A stretch of DNA of 38,893 nt from Chersky-806 sp036502405 (GTDB lineage Bacteria > Actinomycetota > Acidimicrobiia > IMCC26256 > JAENVU01). The DNA is taken from contig DASXYP010000005.1 of assembly GCA_036502405.1 (NCBI GenBank), positions 1 to 38,893 of the forward strand, written 5' to 3'. Positions within the stretch are counted from its first letter, which is position 1; each line of letters opens with the position of its first letter. The notes under the pieces were generated by a model. That model ran no database searches. It was not told where the DNA came from and was given only the letters and a program-made list of their open reading frames with translations. Position numbers and translations under genes: made by a program. Below, piece after piece: positions 22,861-30,611 of this stretch.

Positions 22861-24060
22861 TCATCCCGGCGTGCCCTCCCCGGGATGCTCGTGGAGATGG
22901 TGGCGCTCCTCGGCCCGGGCCTCCGCGAAGCGGACGCTCTCGTAGGTGATGAGCACGGCGACCAGCGCCGTGACGCCGGCCAGTGCGACCAGCGCGTCGA
23001 CCGAGTGCCAGAGCGGGATCAGCAGGATCAGCACCAGCGCGCCGACGATGCGCTGCACGCTCCACTGCCCGACCGCCCGCCGTTTGAACGCGACGTGGGC
23101 AAGGAGGTAGAGCGCCACTCCACCCGCGAGCGCTACCGCGGGCACCACGGGCAACGGCGAGCTCACGTGCGCCAGCGTCGTCTTGATCCCGAACGCGGCG
23201 AGCACCACCCCCGCCACCATCGGGAAGTGCAGGTAGGAGTACGCGTCCCGGGCGAGCTCGTTGCGCTCCTTCCCCGCCGGGATCGCCGCGAGCCGCCGCG
23301 CGGCCACGATCGAGGCGACGTCGAAGTACGCCCACCACAAGCCGGCGGCCAGGAAGACGCCCAGCACGGCACCGGCGATCACCTCGGCGCTCAGGGTGAC
23401 ACCCGCCCCGACGCCGATCGCGACGACCGACTCCCCCAGAGCGATGATGACGATCAGTCCGTGGCGCTCCGCGAAGTGGGCAGGGACGAGCCGCCACCCC
23501 GCCGCGCCGAAGAAGTAGGGCCCGGCCATGTCGGCGACGAGCGCGACCGTCCACAACGCGTCCCGCGCGCCCCCGGTCGCGATCGCGCCGGCGACGATCA
23601 GACCGGTCGCGAGCGCGGTGCTGATCGCGAGCCCGATCACCGACCTGCGGAGCTCGATGTCTTCGCGGCTCGCGAGCAGGAACAGGGCGATGTGCGCGAC
23701 GCGCACCACCGCGTACGCGATCGCGAACGTGAGCGCCTCGTCCGCGAACGCCTCGGGGACGGCGAGCGCGGCGACAAGGAACGCGGCCATGGCGGCGAAC
23801 ATCACGAGGCGCACCGCGCCCTCTTCCGGGTCGAGCACGCTCGTCAGCCACGCGTACCCGACCCACGCCCACCAGAGCACGCCGAGGACCAGCATCGCCT
23901 GGCCTGCCCCGGCCCAGGTCGGGCGGTCGACCATGACCGCGGTGCACTGGGTGAGCGCGAGCACGAAGACCAGGTCGAAGAACAGCTCGAGTGGCGTGAC
24001 CTGCTCGCCGTCGCGGCGGACCGCGCGGATGCGGGCCGGTCCACCGTGGTGCTGCGCCAT
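22861..24060 (-). CDS. Low temperature requirement A (LtrA) family membrane protein
   Basis: A 399-residue polytopic membrane protein with about 10-12 spans. The diagnostic N-terminal segment VTPLELFFDLVFVLALTQ (about 21-38), the GVLWWAWVGYAWLTSVLDPE segment and HGLIVIIALGESVVAIGVG (about 200-218) are LtrA signatures. The family name derives from a Listeria cold-growth mutant; the biochemical role is unknown. The ATG was chosen because homology begins here; a GAGAAT hexamer lies 8 nt upstream, similar in context to that before bioB. It is divergent from the phosphoesterase gene. Confidence 0.92.
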   Translation of the reverse strand: MAQHHGGPARIRAVRRDGEQVTPLELFFDLVFVLALTQCTAVMVDRPTWAGAGQAMLVLGVLWWAWVGYAWLTSVLDPEEGAVRLVMFAAMAAFLVAALAVPEAFADEALTFAIAYAVVRVAHIALFLLASREDIELRRSVIGLAISTALATGLIVAGAIATGGARDALWTVALVADMAGPYFFGAAGWRLVPAHFAERHGLIVIIALGESVVAIGVGAGVTLSAEVIAGAVLGVFLAAGLWWAYFDVASIVAARRLAAIPAGKERNELARDAYSYLHFPMVAGVVLAAFGIKTTLAHVSSPLPVVPAVALAGGVALYLLAHVAFKRRAVGQWSVQRIVGALVLILLIPLWHSVDALVALAGVTALVAVLITYESVRFAEARAEERHHLHEHPGEGTPG

Positions 24061-24153
24061 GGCGCGGCATTCTCGCACGGTCCACGCCCCGAACCGTCGG
24101 GGCCGCTGACCGGCCGGGCGCCGGCTCGACCGGTGCTCGGAGCCCGCCACCGT

Positions 24154-24159
24154 TAGGGT
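24154..24159 (+). promoter_or_regulatory. -10 hexamer TAGGGT, leaderless phosphoesterase gene
   Basis: TAGGGT ends 6 nt before the GTG at 24166, with no ribosome site, which indicates a leaderless transcript. Confidence 0.5.
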
Positions 24160-24165
24160 CTCGCC

Positions 24166-25704
24166 GTGCCCGGTTGCGACTTCACCCGACGCGACTTCCT
24201 GCGCTGGTCCGCGGTCGGGGCCGCGTCACCGTTCTTCGCGAAGCGGCTGCTCCTCAACGGTGTCGCCGGCGCGGCGACCGGGACCGATCGGGTGACGCCG
24301 GTGAACCTGGAGCTGGTGACGCTCACCGAGGACCGGGCGATCATCACCTGGTACACGGGTGTGTCGGGCACCGACGACGGGCTCGGGCGCATGCAGCCGG
24401 CGCCGGCTGACGGGGTGGTGCACTGGGGCACGAGCCCGGACCGCCTGCACCGCACCGCGTTCGGGCGCCGCAGCCACACGCCGTACCACTACGTCGAGCT
24501 CACCGGGCTCGAGCCCGGCCAGACCTACTACTACCAGGCCCGCTCGAACGGGAAGCCGGTGCCGCCCACGCCGTTCACCCTGATCGCGGGCAACGCGGTC
24601 GGCACCTCGACGTTCGGCGCCGGGACGAGCGGGCCGTTCAGCTTCACGACCCCGCAGCCCCCGCCGGGGCGCTTCCTGTTCTCGATCGCGCTGTGCAACG
24701 ACCTGCACATGGGCGAGACCACCGCGGGTCTGAACGGCAGCATCCCCGGCCTCTCGGGGATCCAACAGGCGCCCGGGCTCCCGCCGTATCCCGAGGTGAT
24801 GTTGGAGTCACTCGTCGAGGACGCGAGCGCGCTCGGCGCGGAGTTCCTGCTCGCCGCGGGCGACATCACCGCCGAGGCGGTGCCACTGGACCTGAGCCGG
24901 GCGGGACAGCTGCTCCGACGCTTCGGGCGCTACCGCAGCGACTACTTCGTCACGCGCGGGAACCACGACCGTGCGCACACCGGTGCGGCGTACGCCGCGT
25001 GCCGGGTCGGGCAGTGGCAGGGCAACGACTGCTTCCACGACCACTTCTTCCCGGGCGACCAGCCGACGTACTTCTCGCGCGACCTCGAGGGCCTGCGCGT
25101 GCTCGGCATCGACACCTATGACAAGCCGGGCAACGGGAGTGACGCGGGCGCGCTGTCCCCCGACCAGCTCGAGTGGTTCCGCGGCCAGCTCGACGAGCAC
25201 CGGAACCGTCCGACCATGGTGTTCGGCCATCACCCGCTGGTCGTCGAGAGCTCACCGTTCCCGATCACCGCGAGCAACACCCTCGATGCGGCGCAGGCCA
25301 CCACGATCCTCCAGGACTACGCCCGCATGCCGGGGATGTTCCTGCACCATGCGGGGCACACACACCGCAACCACCGAACGATCAGCCCGCTCGCGCCCGC
25401 GGTCACGCTCCAGGAGATCGCCGCAGGCAAGGAGTACCCCGGCGGGTTCTCGCTGCTGCGGCTCTACACCGGCGGGTTCGCGCTCAACTTCTACAAGACC
25501 CGCAGCGACCAGGCGCGGGCCTGGAGCGAGCGCAGCCGGCAGGAGATCTTCGGGCTCTGGCCCCAGTTCGCGATGGGCAGCGCGGTGTCGGACCGCAACA
25601 CGATGGTCCGCCACGACCTCTCCGACCTCCGGCGCGCCCACCACCGCCGCTGGGACCGCCAGCACCGGCACGACGCGCGGGACCCGTCACCGACGGCGGG
25701 CTGA
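24166..25704 (+). CDS. TAT-exported metallophosphoesterase (purple acid phosphatase-like)
   Basis: A 512-residue exported phosphatase. The N-terminus MPGCDFTRRDFLRWSAVGAA is a twin-arginine signal (TRRDFLRW). A fibronectin-like N-domain follows (about 45-160; VELTGLEPGQTYYYQ is typical of purple acid phosphatase N-domains). The calcineurin-like domain carries the metal motifs NDLHMGE, AAGDITAE, RGNHDRAH (about 264-271), GHHPLV and HHAGHTHRNH (about 391-400). It should hydrolyse phosphoesters outside the cytoplasmic membrane, perhaps for phosphate scavenging. The GTG start lies 6 nt after TAGGGT. Confidence 0.9.
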   Translation: MPGCDFTRRDFLRWSAVGAASPFFAKRLLLNGVAGAATGTDRVTPVNLELVTLTEDRAIITWYTGVSGTDDGLGRMQPAPADGVVHWGTSPDRLHRTAFGRRSHTPYHYVELTGLEPGQTYYYQARSNGKPVPPTPFTLIAGNAVGTSTFGAGTSGPFSFTTPQPPPGRFLFSIALCNDLHMGETTAGLNGSIPGLSGIQQAPGLPPYPEVMLESLVEDASALGAEFLLAAGDITAEAVPLDLSRAGQLLRRFGRYRSDYFVTRGNHDRAHTGAAYAACRVGQWQGNDCFHDHFFPGDQPTYFSRDLEGLRVLGIDTYDKPGNGSDAGALSPDQLEWFRGQLDEHRNRPTMVFGHHPLVVESSPFPITASNTLDAAQATTILQDYARMPGMFLHHAGHTHRNHRTISPLAPAVTLQEIAAGKEYPGGFSLLRLYTGGFALNFYKTRSDQARAWSERSRQEIFGLWPQFAMGSAVSDRNTMVRHDLSDLRRAHHRRWDRQHRHDARDPSPTAG

Positions 25705-25720
25705 TCGCCCGCCGGCGTCA
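25702..25720. terminator. Hairpin containing both convergent stop codons
   Basis: TGA-(T)-CGCC pairs with GGCG-TCA (7 bp with one bulged T, 4-nt loop). The arms include the TGA of the phosphoesterase gene and the TGA of the minus-strand membrane protein. Confidence 0.4.
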
Positions 25721-26194
25721 CACCTTCACGCGCATCTTGTCGACGAGCCGCTCGAACATCGGGTAGGTGCTCGTGCCGCCGATGGCGTCGATCGAAGGCT
25801 TCCACAGCTCCCAGCGCTCGATGAGGCGGCGGCCGAGCAGCAGCTCGACGAGCTTGATGTCGAAGCCGCCGTACTCCTCGAGCGCGCCGAGCTGCTCGAA
25901 GTAGTCGAGCTCGCGGTAGAGGATGTAGGCGTTGGCGGAGTTCTCGGCGATGAAGCCGACGAACGCGTCGCGCAACGCCTCGCTCGACTCGTACTGCCCG
26001 ACGAAGCGACGGGTCTCCACCAGAGGAGCTTCGTTCCAGCGCCGGATGAAGTCCCCCGCCATCTCGGCCTGCCGTCCGATGCGCGCCTCGCGGACCTGCT
26101 GGCCGGCAAAGATCGCCGCCCCGATCGCGCTGATCAGACCGATCGCTCCGATCGCGGTCGCGATCGCGGTGACCTGCTCCGCCCAGTTCGGCAT
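25718..26194 (-). CDS. Membrane-anchored protein of unknown function (DUF4760-like)
   Basis: A 158-residue protein with one N-terminal membrane span (about residues 8-30, AIATAIGAIGLISAIGAAIF), then a charged helix (GQQVREARIGRQAEMAGDFIRRWNE) and an alpha-helical C-terminal domain. The arrangement of a span, a coiled stretch and a R-x-W-x-E segment is reminiscent of DUF4760 proteins, but that assignment is weak. GAGGAGG lies 5 nt before the ATG, which rules out the longer frame. It is bounded by the phosphoesterase (convergent) and the VOC gene (same strand, 86 bp away). Function unknown. Confidence 0.7.
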   Translation of the reverse strand: MPNWAEQVTAIATAIGAIGLISAIGAAIFAGQQVREARIGRQAEMAGDFIRRWNEAPLVETRRFVGQYESSEALRDAFVGFIAENSANAYILYRELDYFEQLGALEEYGGFDIKLVELLLGRRLIERWELWKPSIDAIGGTSTYPMFERLVDKMRVKV

Positions 26195-26280
26195 GTCGCC
26201 TCCTCGTCCGACGCACGGGCACGGGACGATCCGGCCCCGGACGCCCAGTCTTGACCCGTGGACGACGCCGACGTCACGGC

Positions 26281-27006
26281 TCAGACGTCGCGGGACGGGA
26301 GGACGCAGAGCTCGTTGCCCTCGGGGTCGGCGAGGACGGCCCACGGGACGTCACCCTGGCCGACGTCGGCGGGCACGGCGCCGAGCCCGACGAGACGCTG
26401 CACCTCTGCGCCGACGTCGCCCCCCGGCGCGACGAGATCGAGGTGGAGCCGGTCCTTCGTGCGCTTCGGCTCGCCCACCCGGACGAAGTCGAGGTCCGGC
26501 GGCCGATCCCGCGGATGATGGAGGCTCGTGATCCCGTCGGCCTCGAACCCGACCGTCCACCCGGTCGCGGCGGCCCAGAAGCCTGCGAGCTCGGACGGAT
26601 CCAGCGCATCCACGACCACCGCCGCGAGTGCGCCCGCGTCCCGGTACCGGTCGCGCGGCTCCAGCACGCAGAGCTCGTTGCCGAACGGGTCCGCGAGCAC
26701 CACCCACGGCACCTCGCGCTGGCCGATGTCGACCGGCGTCGCGCCCGCCGCGACGAGGCGGTCCACCGTCTCGCGTTGGTCCCGCGCGCTCTGCGACGCG
26801 AGGTCGGGGTGGATCCGGTTCTTCACCGTCTTCGGCTCGGCGACCGCGAGGAAGACGAGCGTGGGCTCCCGAGCCTCGGCGGGCGCGATCTCCACCTCGT
26901 CGGGCTCGGACGCGACGACGCGCCACCCGAGCGCGCGCGCCCACCACCGCGCCGACGCGACCGGGTCGGCCGAGTCGACGGCGACGGAGACGAGGCGCGA
27001 CGTCAC
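26281..27006 (-). CDS. Tandem VOC (glyoxalase_6-like) protein
   Basis: A 241-residue protein made of two VOC modules (about 1-118 and 128-241). Each ends in nearly the same segment: VPWVVLADPFGNELCVLEPRD and VPWAVLADPEGNELCVLPSRD. Each module has RIHPDLAS or RLHLDLVA before it, supplying His, and the E of GNELCVL as metal ligand candidates. The internal duplication is visible in the DNA too. Such proteins are often called glyoxalase-like; some bind antibiotics or small hydrophobic ligands. The GTG start lies 7 nt after TAGCCT (27019-27014, minus strand), suggesting leaderless transcription. Substrate unknown. Confidence 0.88.
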   Translation of the reverse strand: MTSRLVSVAVDSADPVASARWWARALGWRVVASEPDEVEIAPAEAREPTLVFLAVAEPKTVKNRIHPDLASQSARDQRETVDRLVAAGATPVDIGQREVPWVVLADPFGNELCVLEPRDRYRDAGALAAVVVDALDPSELAGFWAAATGWTVGFEADGITSLHHPRDRPPDLDFVRVGEPKRTKDRLHLDLVAPGGDVGAEVQRLVGLGAVPADVGQGDVPWAVLADPEGNELCVLPSRDV

Positions 27007-27013
27007 GGCGGTG

Positions 27014-27019
27014 AGGCTA
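27014..27019 (-). promoter_or_regulatory. -10 hexamer TAGCCT of the tandem VOC gene
   Basis: TAGCCT on the minus strand, 7 nt upstream of the GTG start and without a ribosome site between. Confidence 0.4.
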
Positions 27020-27045
27020 GCGACGAGATCGCAGGCCTCGTGGCG

Positions 27046-28035
27046 TCAGCTTCCGAGATCCTCGGAGATCGTTGCGACGCGGCCCGCGAGGACGTCCGCG
27101 GCCTCGCGGGCGAGCTCGGCCACGACGGTGCGCGCCGACTCGACCCGGGTCACCAACGCACTCGCCTCGCCCGCCCAGACCGCGTGGTCTTCCACCTCCG
27201 CACCGCTCGCGGACGCCAGGTACTGCTCGCGGTTGCCCTCGACCCACACGCGCAGCTCCTCCTCGTGGCCGTGCCATCGACGCGAGAACCGGTTCGCGAT
27301 CGCGCGGCCCGAGACGCCCTCGGGCCACGGCATCCCGGTCGCCAGGTCGAAGGTGTCCGTGAGGACGGTGTCCTCGGCCCCCGCCGCGATGACGCGGGCG
27401 CGGTACTCGTCCGAGACGCCCGCTTCGCGCGTCGCGACGAACCGGGTCCCGAGCCAGACGGCGTCGGCGCCGAGCACGAGCGCGGCGGCGATGCCCCGCC
27501 CGTCCGCGATCCCACCGGCCGCGACCACGGGCGTCGGCGCGACCGCGTCGACCACCGCGGGGACCAGCGGCATCGTGGAGACGCGTCCCGTGTGCCCGCC
27601 GGCCTCGGTGCCCTGCGCCGTGACGACGTCTGCCCCTGCTCGCGCCGCCTGGCGGGCACCGGCGATCGTACGCACCTGGCTGATGAAGAGCGCGCCCGCG
27701 TCGTGCGCGACGCCGACGAGCGGGGTCGGGTCGGCGAACGAGTGCGCGACGATCCGCACCCCTTCATCGAGCGCGACCGCCATCAGGTCGGCCGCACCAG
27801 GCACGTGCCCGATGAACCCGACACCGAACGGGTGGTCCGTGAGCTCGCGCGCGCGACGGATCTGCTCGACGAGCCACGGCGCGCCGGCGCGAGTCGTGCC
27901 ACCGATGAGGCCGAGCCCGCCGCCCTCGGACACCGCGGCGGCAAGCTCCGCGGGCGCGTCACCGCCGCCCATCGGCGCATTCAGGATCGGGTGCTCGATC
28001 CCGAACCGGTCGCAGAGACGCGTGTGGAGCCTCAC
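27046..28035 (-). CDS. Nitronate monooxygenase-like FMN protein
   Basis: A 329-residue TIM-barrel flavoprotein of the nitronate monooxygenase/2-nitropropane dioxygenase family. Signatures are HPILNAPMGGGDAPAELAAAVSEGGGLG (about 15-42), ADVVTAQGTEAGGHTGR with the catalytic His (about 149), VVAAGGIADGRGIAAALVLGADAVWLGTRF (FMN phosphate loop, about 169-198) and a C-terminal helical tail. Family members oxidise nitronates or act as FMN-dependent enoyl reductases. The start is GTG. It follows marR by 33 nt on the same strand and may be co-transcribed with it. Substrate unknown. Confidence 0.9.
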   Translation of the reverse strand: MRLHTRLCDRFGIEHPILNAPMGGGDAPAELAAAVSEGGGLGLIGGTTRAGAPWLVEQIRRARELTDHPFGVGFIGHVPGAADLMAVALDEGVRIVAHSFADPTPLVGVAHDAGALFISQVRTIAGARQAARAGADVVTAQGTEAGGHTGRVSTMPLVPAVVDAVAPTPVVAAGGIADGRGIAAALVLGADAVWLGTRFVATREAGVSDEYRARVIAAGAEDTVLTDTFDLATGMPWPEGVSGRAIANRFSRRWHGHEEELRVWVEGNREQYLASASGAEVEDHAVWAGEASALVTRVESARTVVAELAREAADVLAGRVATISEDLGS

Positions 28036-28068
28036 CGAGAGATCATCCCCTGCTTCTCCGGTCGGCGC

Positions 28069-28482
28069 TCACGAGCTCGGCGACCGCGGGCCGAGCAGGG
28101 CGCCGTGCTGGAGGCGGTCGAGCTCCTCGAGGTGGCGACGGCTGAGGCGGGCGAGCTTGCGCGCCCCGTTCGGGGTGAGCCGGAGGCGGACCGTGCGTTG
28201 GTCGTCCGGATCGTGCTCGCGGCGGACGAGCCCGGCGTCGGCGGCCCGGTCGACCAGGCCGACCGCGCTGTGATGGCGTAGCAGGAGGGACGCCGCGACG
28301 TCACCGAGCGTCGGCCCGAGACGACCGGGATGCCCCCGGATCGCGAGCAGGAGCTGATGCTGCGCGGCGGTGACGCCGAGCGCCTCGGCCTGCTCCTCGC
28401 TCCAGTGGAGGAAGCGCCGGAGCTCCGTGCGGAAGCCGAGCAGCCGCTCGTAGTCCGCGTCGTCGAGCCGGTCGGGCGCCAT
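28069..28482 (-). CDS. MarR-family transcriptional regulator
   Basis: A 137-residue winged-helix regulator. The core is GVTAAQHQLLLAIRGHPG (36-53), then GPTLGDVAASLLLRHHSAVGLVDRAADAGLVRREHDPDDQRTVRLRLT (56-103), where DPDDQRTVRLRLT is the classic MarR wing. It should bind DNA as a dimer and respond to a small ligand. The ATG lies 8 nt from the -10 box TACGAT in a 19-bp palindrome, so it almost certainly represses itself and the divergent ClC gene. The NMO gene lies 33 nt downstream. Confidence 0.93.
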   Translation of the reverse strand: MAPDRLDDADYERLLGFRTELRRFLHWSEEQAEALGVTAAQHQLLLAIRGHPGRLGPTLGDVAASLLLRHHSAVGLVDRAADAGLVRREHDPDDQRTVRLRLTPNGARKLARLSRRHLEELDRLQHGALLGPRSPSS

Positions 28483-28487
28483 CGGCT

Positions 28488-28506
28488 TATATCGTACTAC
28501 GATATA
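28488..28506. promoter_or_regulatory. 19-bp MarR operator with two mirrored -10 boxes
   Basis: TATATCGTACTACGATATA is a perfect palindrome with 9-bp arms around a central C. TACGAT occurs on each strand: plus 28498-28503, 6 nt before the GTG of the ClC gene, and minus 28496-28491, 8 nt before the ATG of marR. It is a striking AT-rich island in GC-rich DNA and has the form of a MarR binding site. One dimer would block both promoters. Confidence 0.8.
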
Positions 28507-28509
28507 TAC

Positions 28510-29772
28510 GTGAAGCGCTTCCGTCCGGCTCGCATCGTCGACGGCCTCTTCGTGGGCATGGAACCGCGGGTGGCCGGCCTCGTGGTCGTCGTCGGCGTGG
28601 TGTCCGGCCTCGTCGGCGCGCTCTTCCTGCTGGTGCTGCACCTGTTGCAGCACGTGCTCTGGCCGACGGAGTGGAGCGGAGCGATCGGGTTCGCGATCCT
28701 CGGCGGCGTCGGCCTGTTCGCTGCGCTGGTCACGCGCTTCGTCGGCAGCCCGGGTGACGTCGAGCTGATGGTCGACAACATCCACGTCTCCGGGTCCGCC
28801 ACCGGCCTGCGCGAGCTCCGATCGCTCGTCCCGATCTCCTGGCTGTGCATCGCGTCGGGTGGCGGCATGGGTCCCGAGGCCCCGCTCGTGCAGACGACAG
28901 GGACCCTCGCGTCCTGGACCGCGAAGCGGGCCGGCGTCGTCGTCCGCGAGTCGCGCGTCCTGACGATCGCCGGCATGGCCGCGGGGTTCACGGTGCTCTT
29001 CGGCGCCCCGCTCGGGTCGGCGATCTTCGCGCTCGAGATGCTGCACCGGAAGGGCCTGCAGTACTACGAGGCGCTGCTCCCCGCGGTGCTCGGCTCGCTC
29101 GCCGGGTACGCGGTGTACGTCGTGGCGACGGGTGCAGGCCTCCACCCCGTCTTCCACCTCACCGCACCGGTGTCCCTGCGCGCGAGCGATCTGGCCTGGG
29201 CGGTCGCCGCCGGCGTCGGCGGCGCGATCGTGGCGGTGGCGTTCACGTACCTGAGCACCGCACTGCGCTACGGCGCGCGCAAGCTCCGGCCCGAGCTCCG
29301 CCCGGTCATCGGTGGGCTCCTCCTCGCCTCGCTCGGGTTGACCTCGACGTACGCGCTGACGTTCGGCGAGGTCCAGATCAACGAGATCCTCGACCACCAC
29401 GGCGGCACCGTCGCGTTCTTCGCGCTGGCGGCGTTCGCCAAGCTGCTCGGGACCTCGGTGACGCTCTCCTCCGAGTGGCGGGGCGGGTTCATCATCCCGC
29501 TCTTCTTCATGGGCGCGTGCCTCGGACGTGCGTTCCACGTCGTGGCGCCGGGCACGAACGAGGCGGTGATGGTGGCCGCGTTCATGGCAGCCGCGAACGC
29601 CGGCGTGACGAAGACGCCGCTCGGGTCCACGCTCGTCGTCAGCGAGATGGGTGGGTTCCGGCTCCTGCCCACCACCCTGCTGGCGACGATCGTCTCGTTC
29701 GCGTTGACGAGCGAGGTGGGTCTGATCCACACGCAACGCGAGCGCGACGTCGTCGGCGAGCCGGCCGAGTAG
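28510..29772 (+). CDS. ClC-family chloride channel/antiporter
   Basis: A 420-residue integral membrane protein with about 10-11 helices. GGGMGPEAPLVQ (about 117-128) corresponds to the G-x-E-G-P gating region with its glutamate shifted (GPEAP), and GGFIIPLFFMGACLGRAF (about 325-342) is the G-x-F-x-P anion-binding region. The expected GSGIP near the first selectivity region reads GSATG. These variations belong to a divergent bacterial ClC branch. It should move Cl- or another anion such as F-. The GTG start lies 6 nt from a -10 box in the MarR palindrome, so expression is probably MarR-controlled and leaderless; a longer upstream frame crosses marR. Confidence 0.92.
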   Translation: MKRFRPARIVDGLFVGMEPRVAGLVVVVGVVSGLVGALFLLVLHLLQHVLWPTEWSGAIGFAILGGVGLFAALVTRFVGSPGDVELMVDNIHVSGSATGLRELRSLVPISWLCIASGGGMGPEAPLVQTTGTLASWTAKRAGVVVRESRVLTIAGMAAGFTVLFGAPLGSAIFALEMLHRKGLQYYEALLPAVLGSLAGYAVYVVATGAGLHPVFHLTAPVSLRASDLAWAVAAGVGGAIVAVAFTYLSTALRYGARKLRPELRPVIGGLLLASLGLTSTYALTFGEVQINEILDHHGGTVAFFALAAFAKLLGTSVTLSSEWRGGFIIPLFFMGACLGRAFHVVAPGTNEAVMVAAFMAAANAGVTKTPLGSTLVVSEMGGFRLLPTTLLATIVSFALTSEVGLIHTQRERDVVGEPAE

Positions 29773-29777
29773 ATCGG

Positions 29778-29933
29778 GTGCCGTCCGACCGGTCCGAAGG
29801 CGGCGATCCGGCGTGCTGGGTGCACTTCGTCTGTGAGGAATGTGGCGCGGTGGAGCACGACGGCCATCGCGCCGGCTGCCCGGCGAAGGACCAGGTGGAC
29901 GCGGACGTCAACGACGCGTCCGGGTCCGACTGA
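29778..29933 (+). CDS. 51-residue zinc-ribbon-like protein
   Basis: A GTG start 5 nt after the ClC stop opens a 51-codon frame. It contains VHFVCEECGAVEHDGHRAGC, a C-x2-C...H-x3-C arrangement that could bind one zinc ion, followed by an acidic tail (DQVDADVNDASGSD). Coding bias is high in G/C third positions. It is probably co-transcribed with the channel gene. Its TGA shares the palindrome TGACGTCA with the stop of the convergent gene. Function unknown; small zinc ribbons often bind nucleic acid or partner proteins. Confidence 0.65.
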   Translation: MPSDRSEGGDPACWVHFVCEECGAVEHDGHRAGCPAKDQVDADVNDASGSD

Positions 29934-29935
29934 CG

Positions 29936-30541
29936 TCAGGCGTCGTGCGCGCCCGGCCCAGTCGGGAGGTGGTCTCGGTACCGACGGACGGCGACCACCG
30001 CCCGTTCAGTCGCACTGACGGACGTGCCCGACTCGTCACCCGCGGTGACGGATGCCGCGGCGGCTTGGACGGCGGCGATCTCCTGGCGGTCGAGCTCGGT
30101 CGGGAGCTCGAAGCGCCATCGCCGCGCCCGCCGGGCGATCGCGGGCTGGCGCGCTTCGTCGGGCTCGACGCCCGCGGCCGGGAACACCCGGCAGTCGTAG
30201 GTGCGACACGTCCGGGGCCGGTGGTCGTAGATCGTGCAAGTGCCGTCGACGAGCATCGGGCAGTGGCCGCGCTGGTCGAAGCCGAGCAGGACGTGCCCCG
30301 CGGGCAGCCGCGGCGCCGGGAACCGCAATGCCGCCGGCACCCGCGCCAACGTCTCGACCTCGTCCGGCTCGATGTGGACGAACTGCGACGACGTGCAGCA
30401 CGCGGTGCAGGTCCCGCAGGGAACCTCCGCGTCGGCATCACCAGCGAGCGCGCGCTCCGTCGCGGCCAGCCAGGTCGAGAACCGGCCGGCGGCGAGCGGA
30501 CCGTCCTCACTCCCGTCGACGTGGGCTCGGGTCGCAGCCAT
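29936..30541 (-). CDS. YkgJ-family cysteine-cluster (zinc/iron-chelating) protein
   Basis: A 201-residue protein of the YkgJ/Fe-S or zinc-chelating cluster family. CGTCTACC (42-49) supplies four cysteines; C94 (RGHCPML), C102, C112 and C117 (TCTIYDHRPRTCRTYDCRVFP) complete the set. CPxL...C-x-IYxxRPxxCRxY is the family signature. Metal binding is certain in kind, but the enzymatic role is unknown. The ATG was chosen at the start of the conserved region. It is divergent from dinB, so the SOS box 57 bp away could also affect it, though this is not shown. Confidence 0.88.
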   Translation of the reverse strand: MAATRAHVDGSEDGPLAAGRFSTWLAATERALAGDADAEVPCGTCTACCTSSQFVHIEPDEVETLARVPAALRFPAPRLPAGHVLLGFDQRGHCPMLVDGTCTIYDHRPRTCRTYDCRVFPAAGVEPDEARQPAIARRARRWRFELPTELDRQEIAAVQAAAASVTAGDESGTSVSATERAVVAVRRYRDHLPTGPGAHDA

Positions 30542-30597
30542 CGGCTCCGAGGGTAGGAGCCCCTGCGGCGCGGGCTTGCACGCGGACCCGCCGCGGG

Positions 30598-30611
30598 CGA
30601 ACATGTGTTCG
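30598..30611. promoter_or_regulatory. LexA (SOS) box over the dinB promoter
   Basis: CGAACATGTGTTCG matches the gram-positive/actinobacterial LexA consensus GAAC-N4-GTTC. The internal GAACAT (30599-30604) fits a -10 hexamer and ends 6 nt before the GTG at 30611. Bound LexA would therefore cover the -10 and the start of a leaderless transcript. Confidence 0.75.

Noticed and set aside
29778..30541. Reading the zinc-ribbon and YkgJ genes as one regulatory pair
   Set aside because: They are convergent with separate promoters and share only a stop-codon palindrome, so there is no evidence of joint function.
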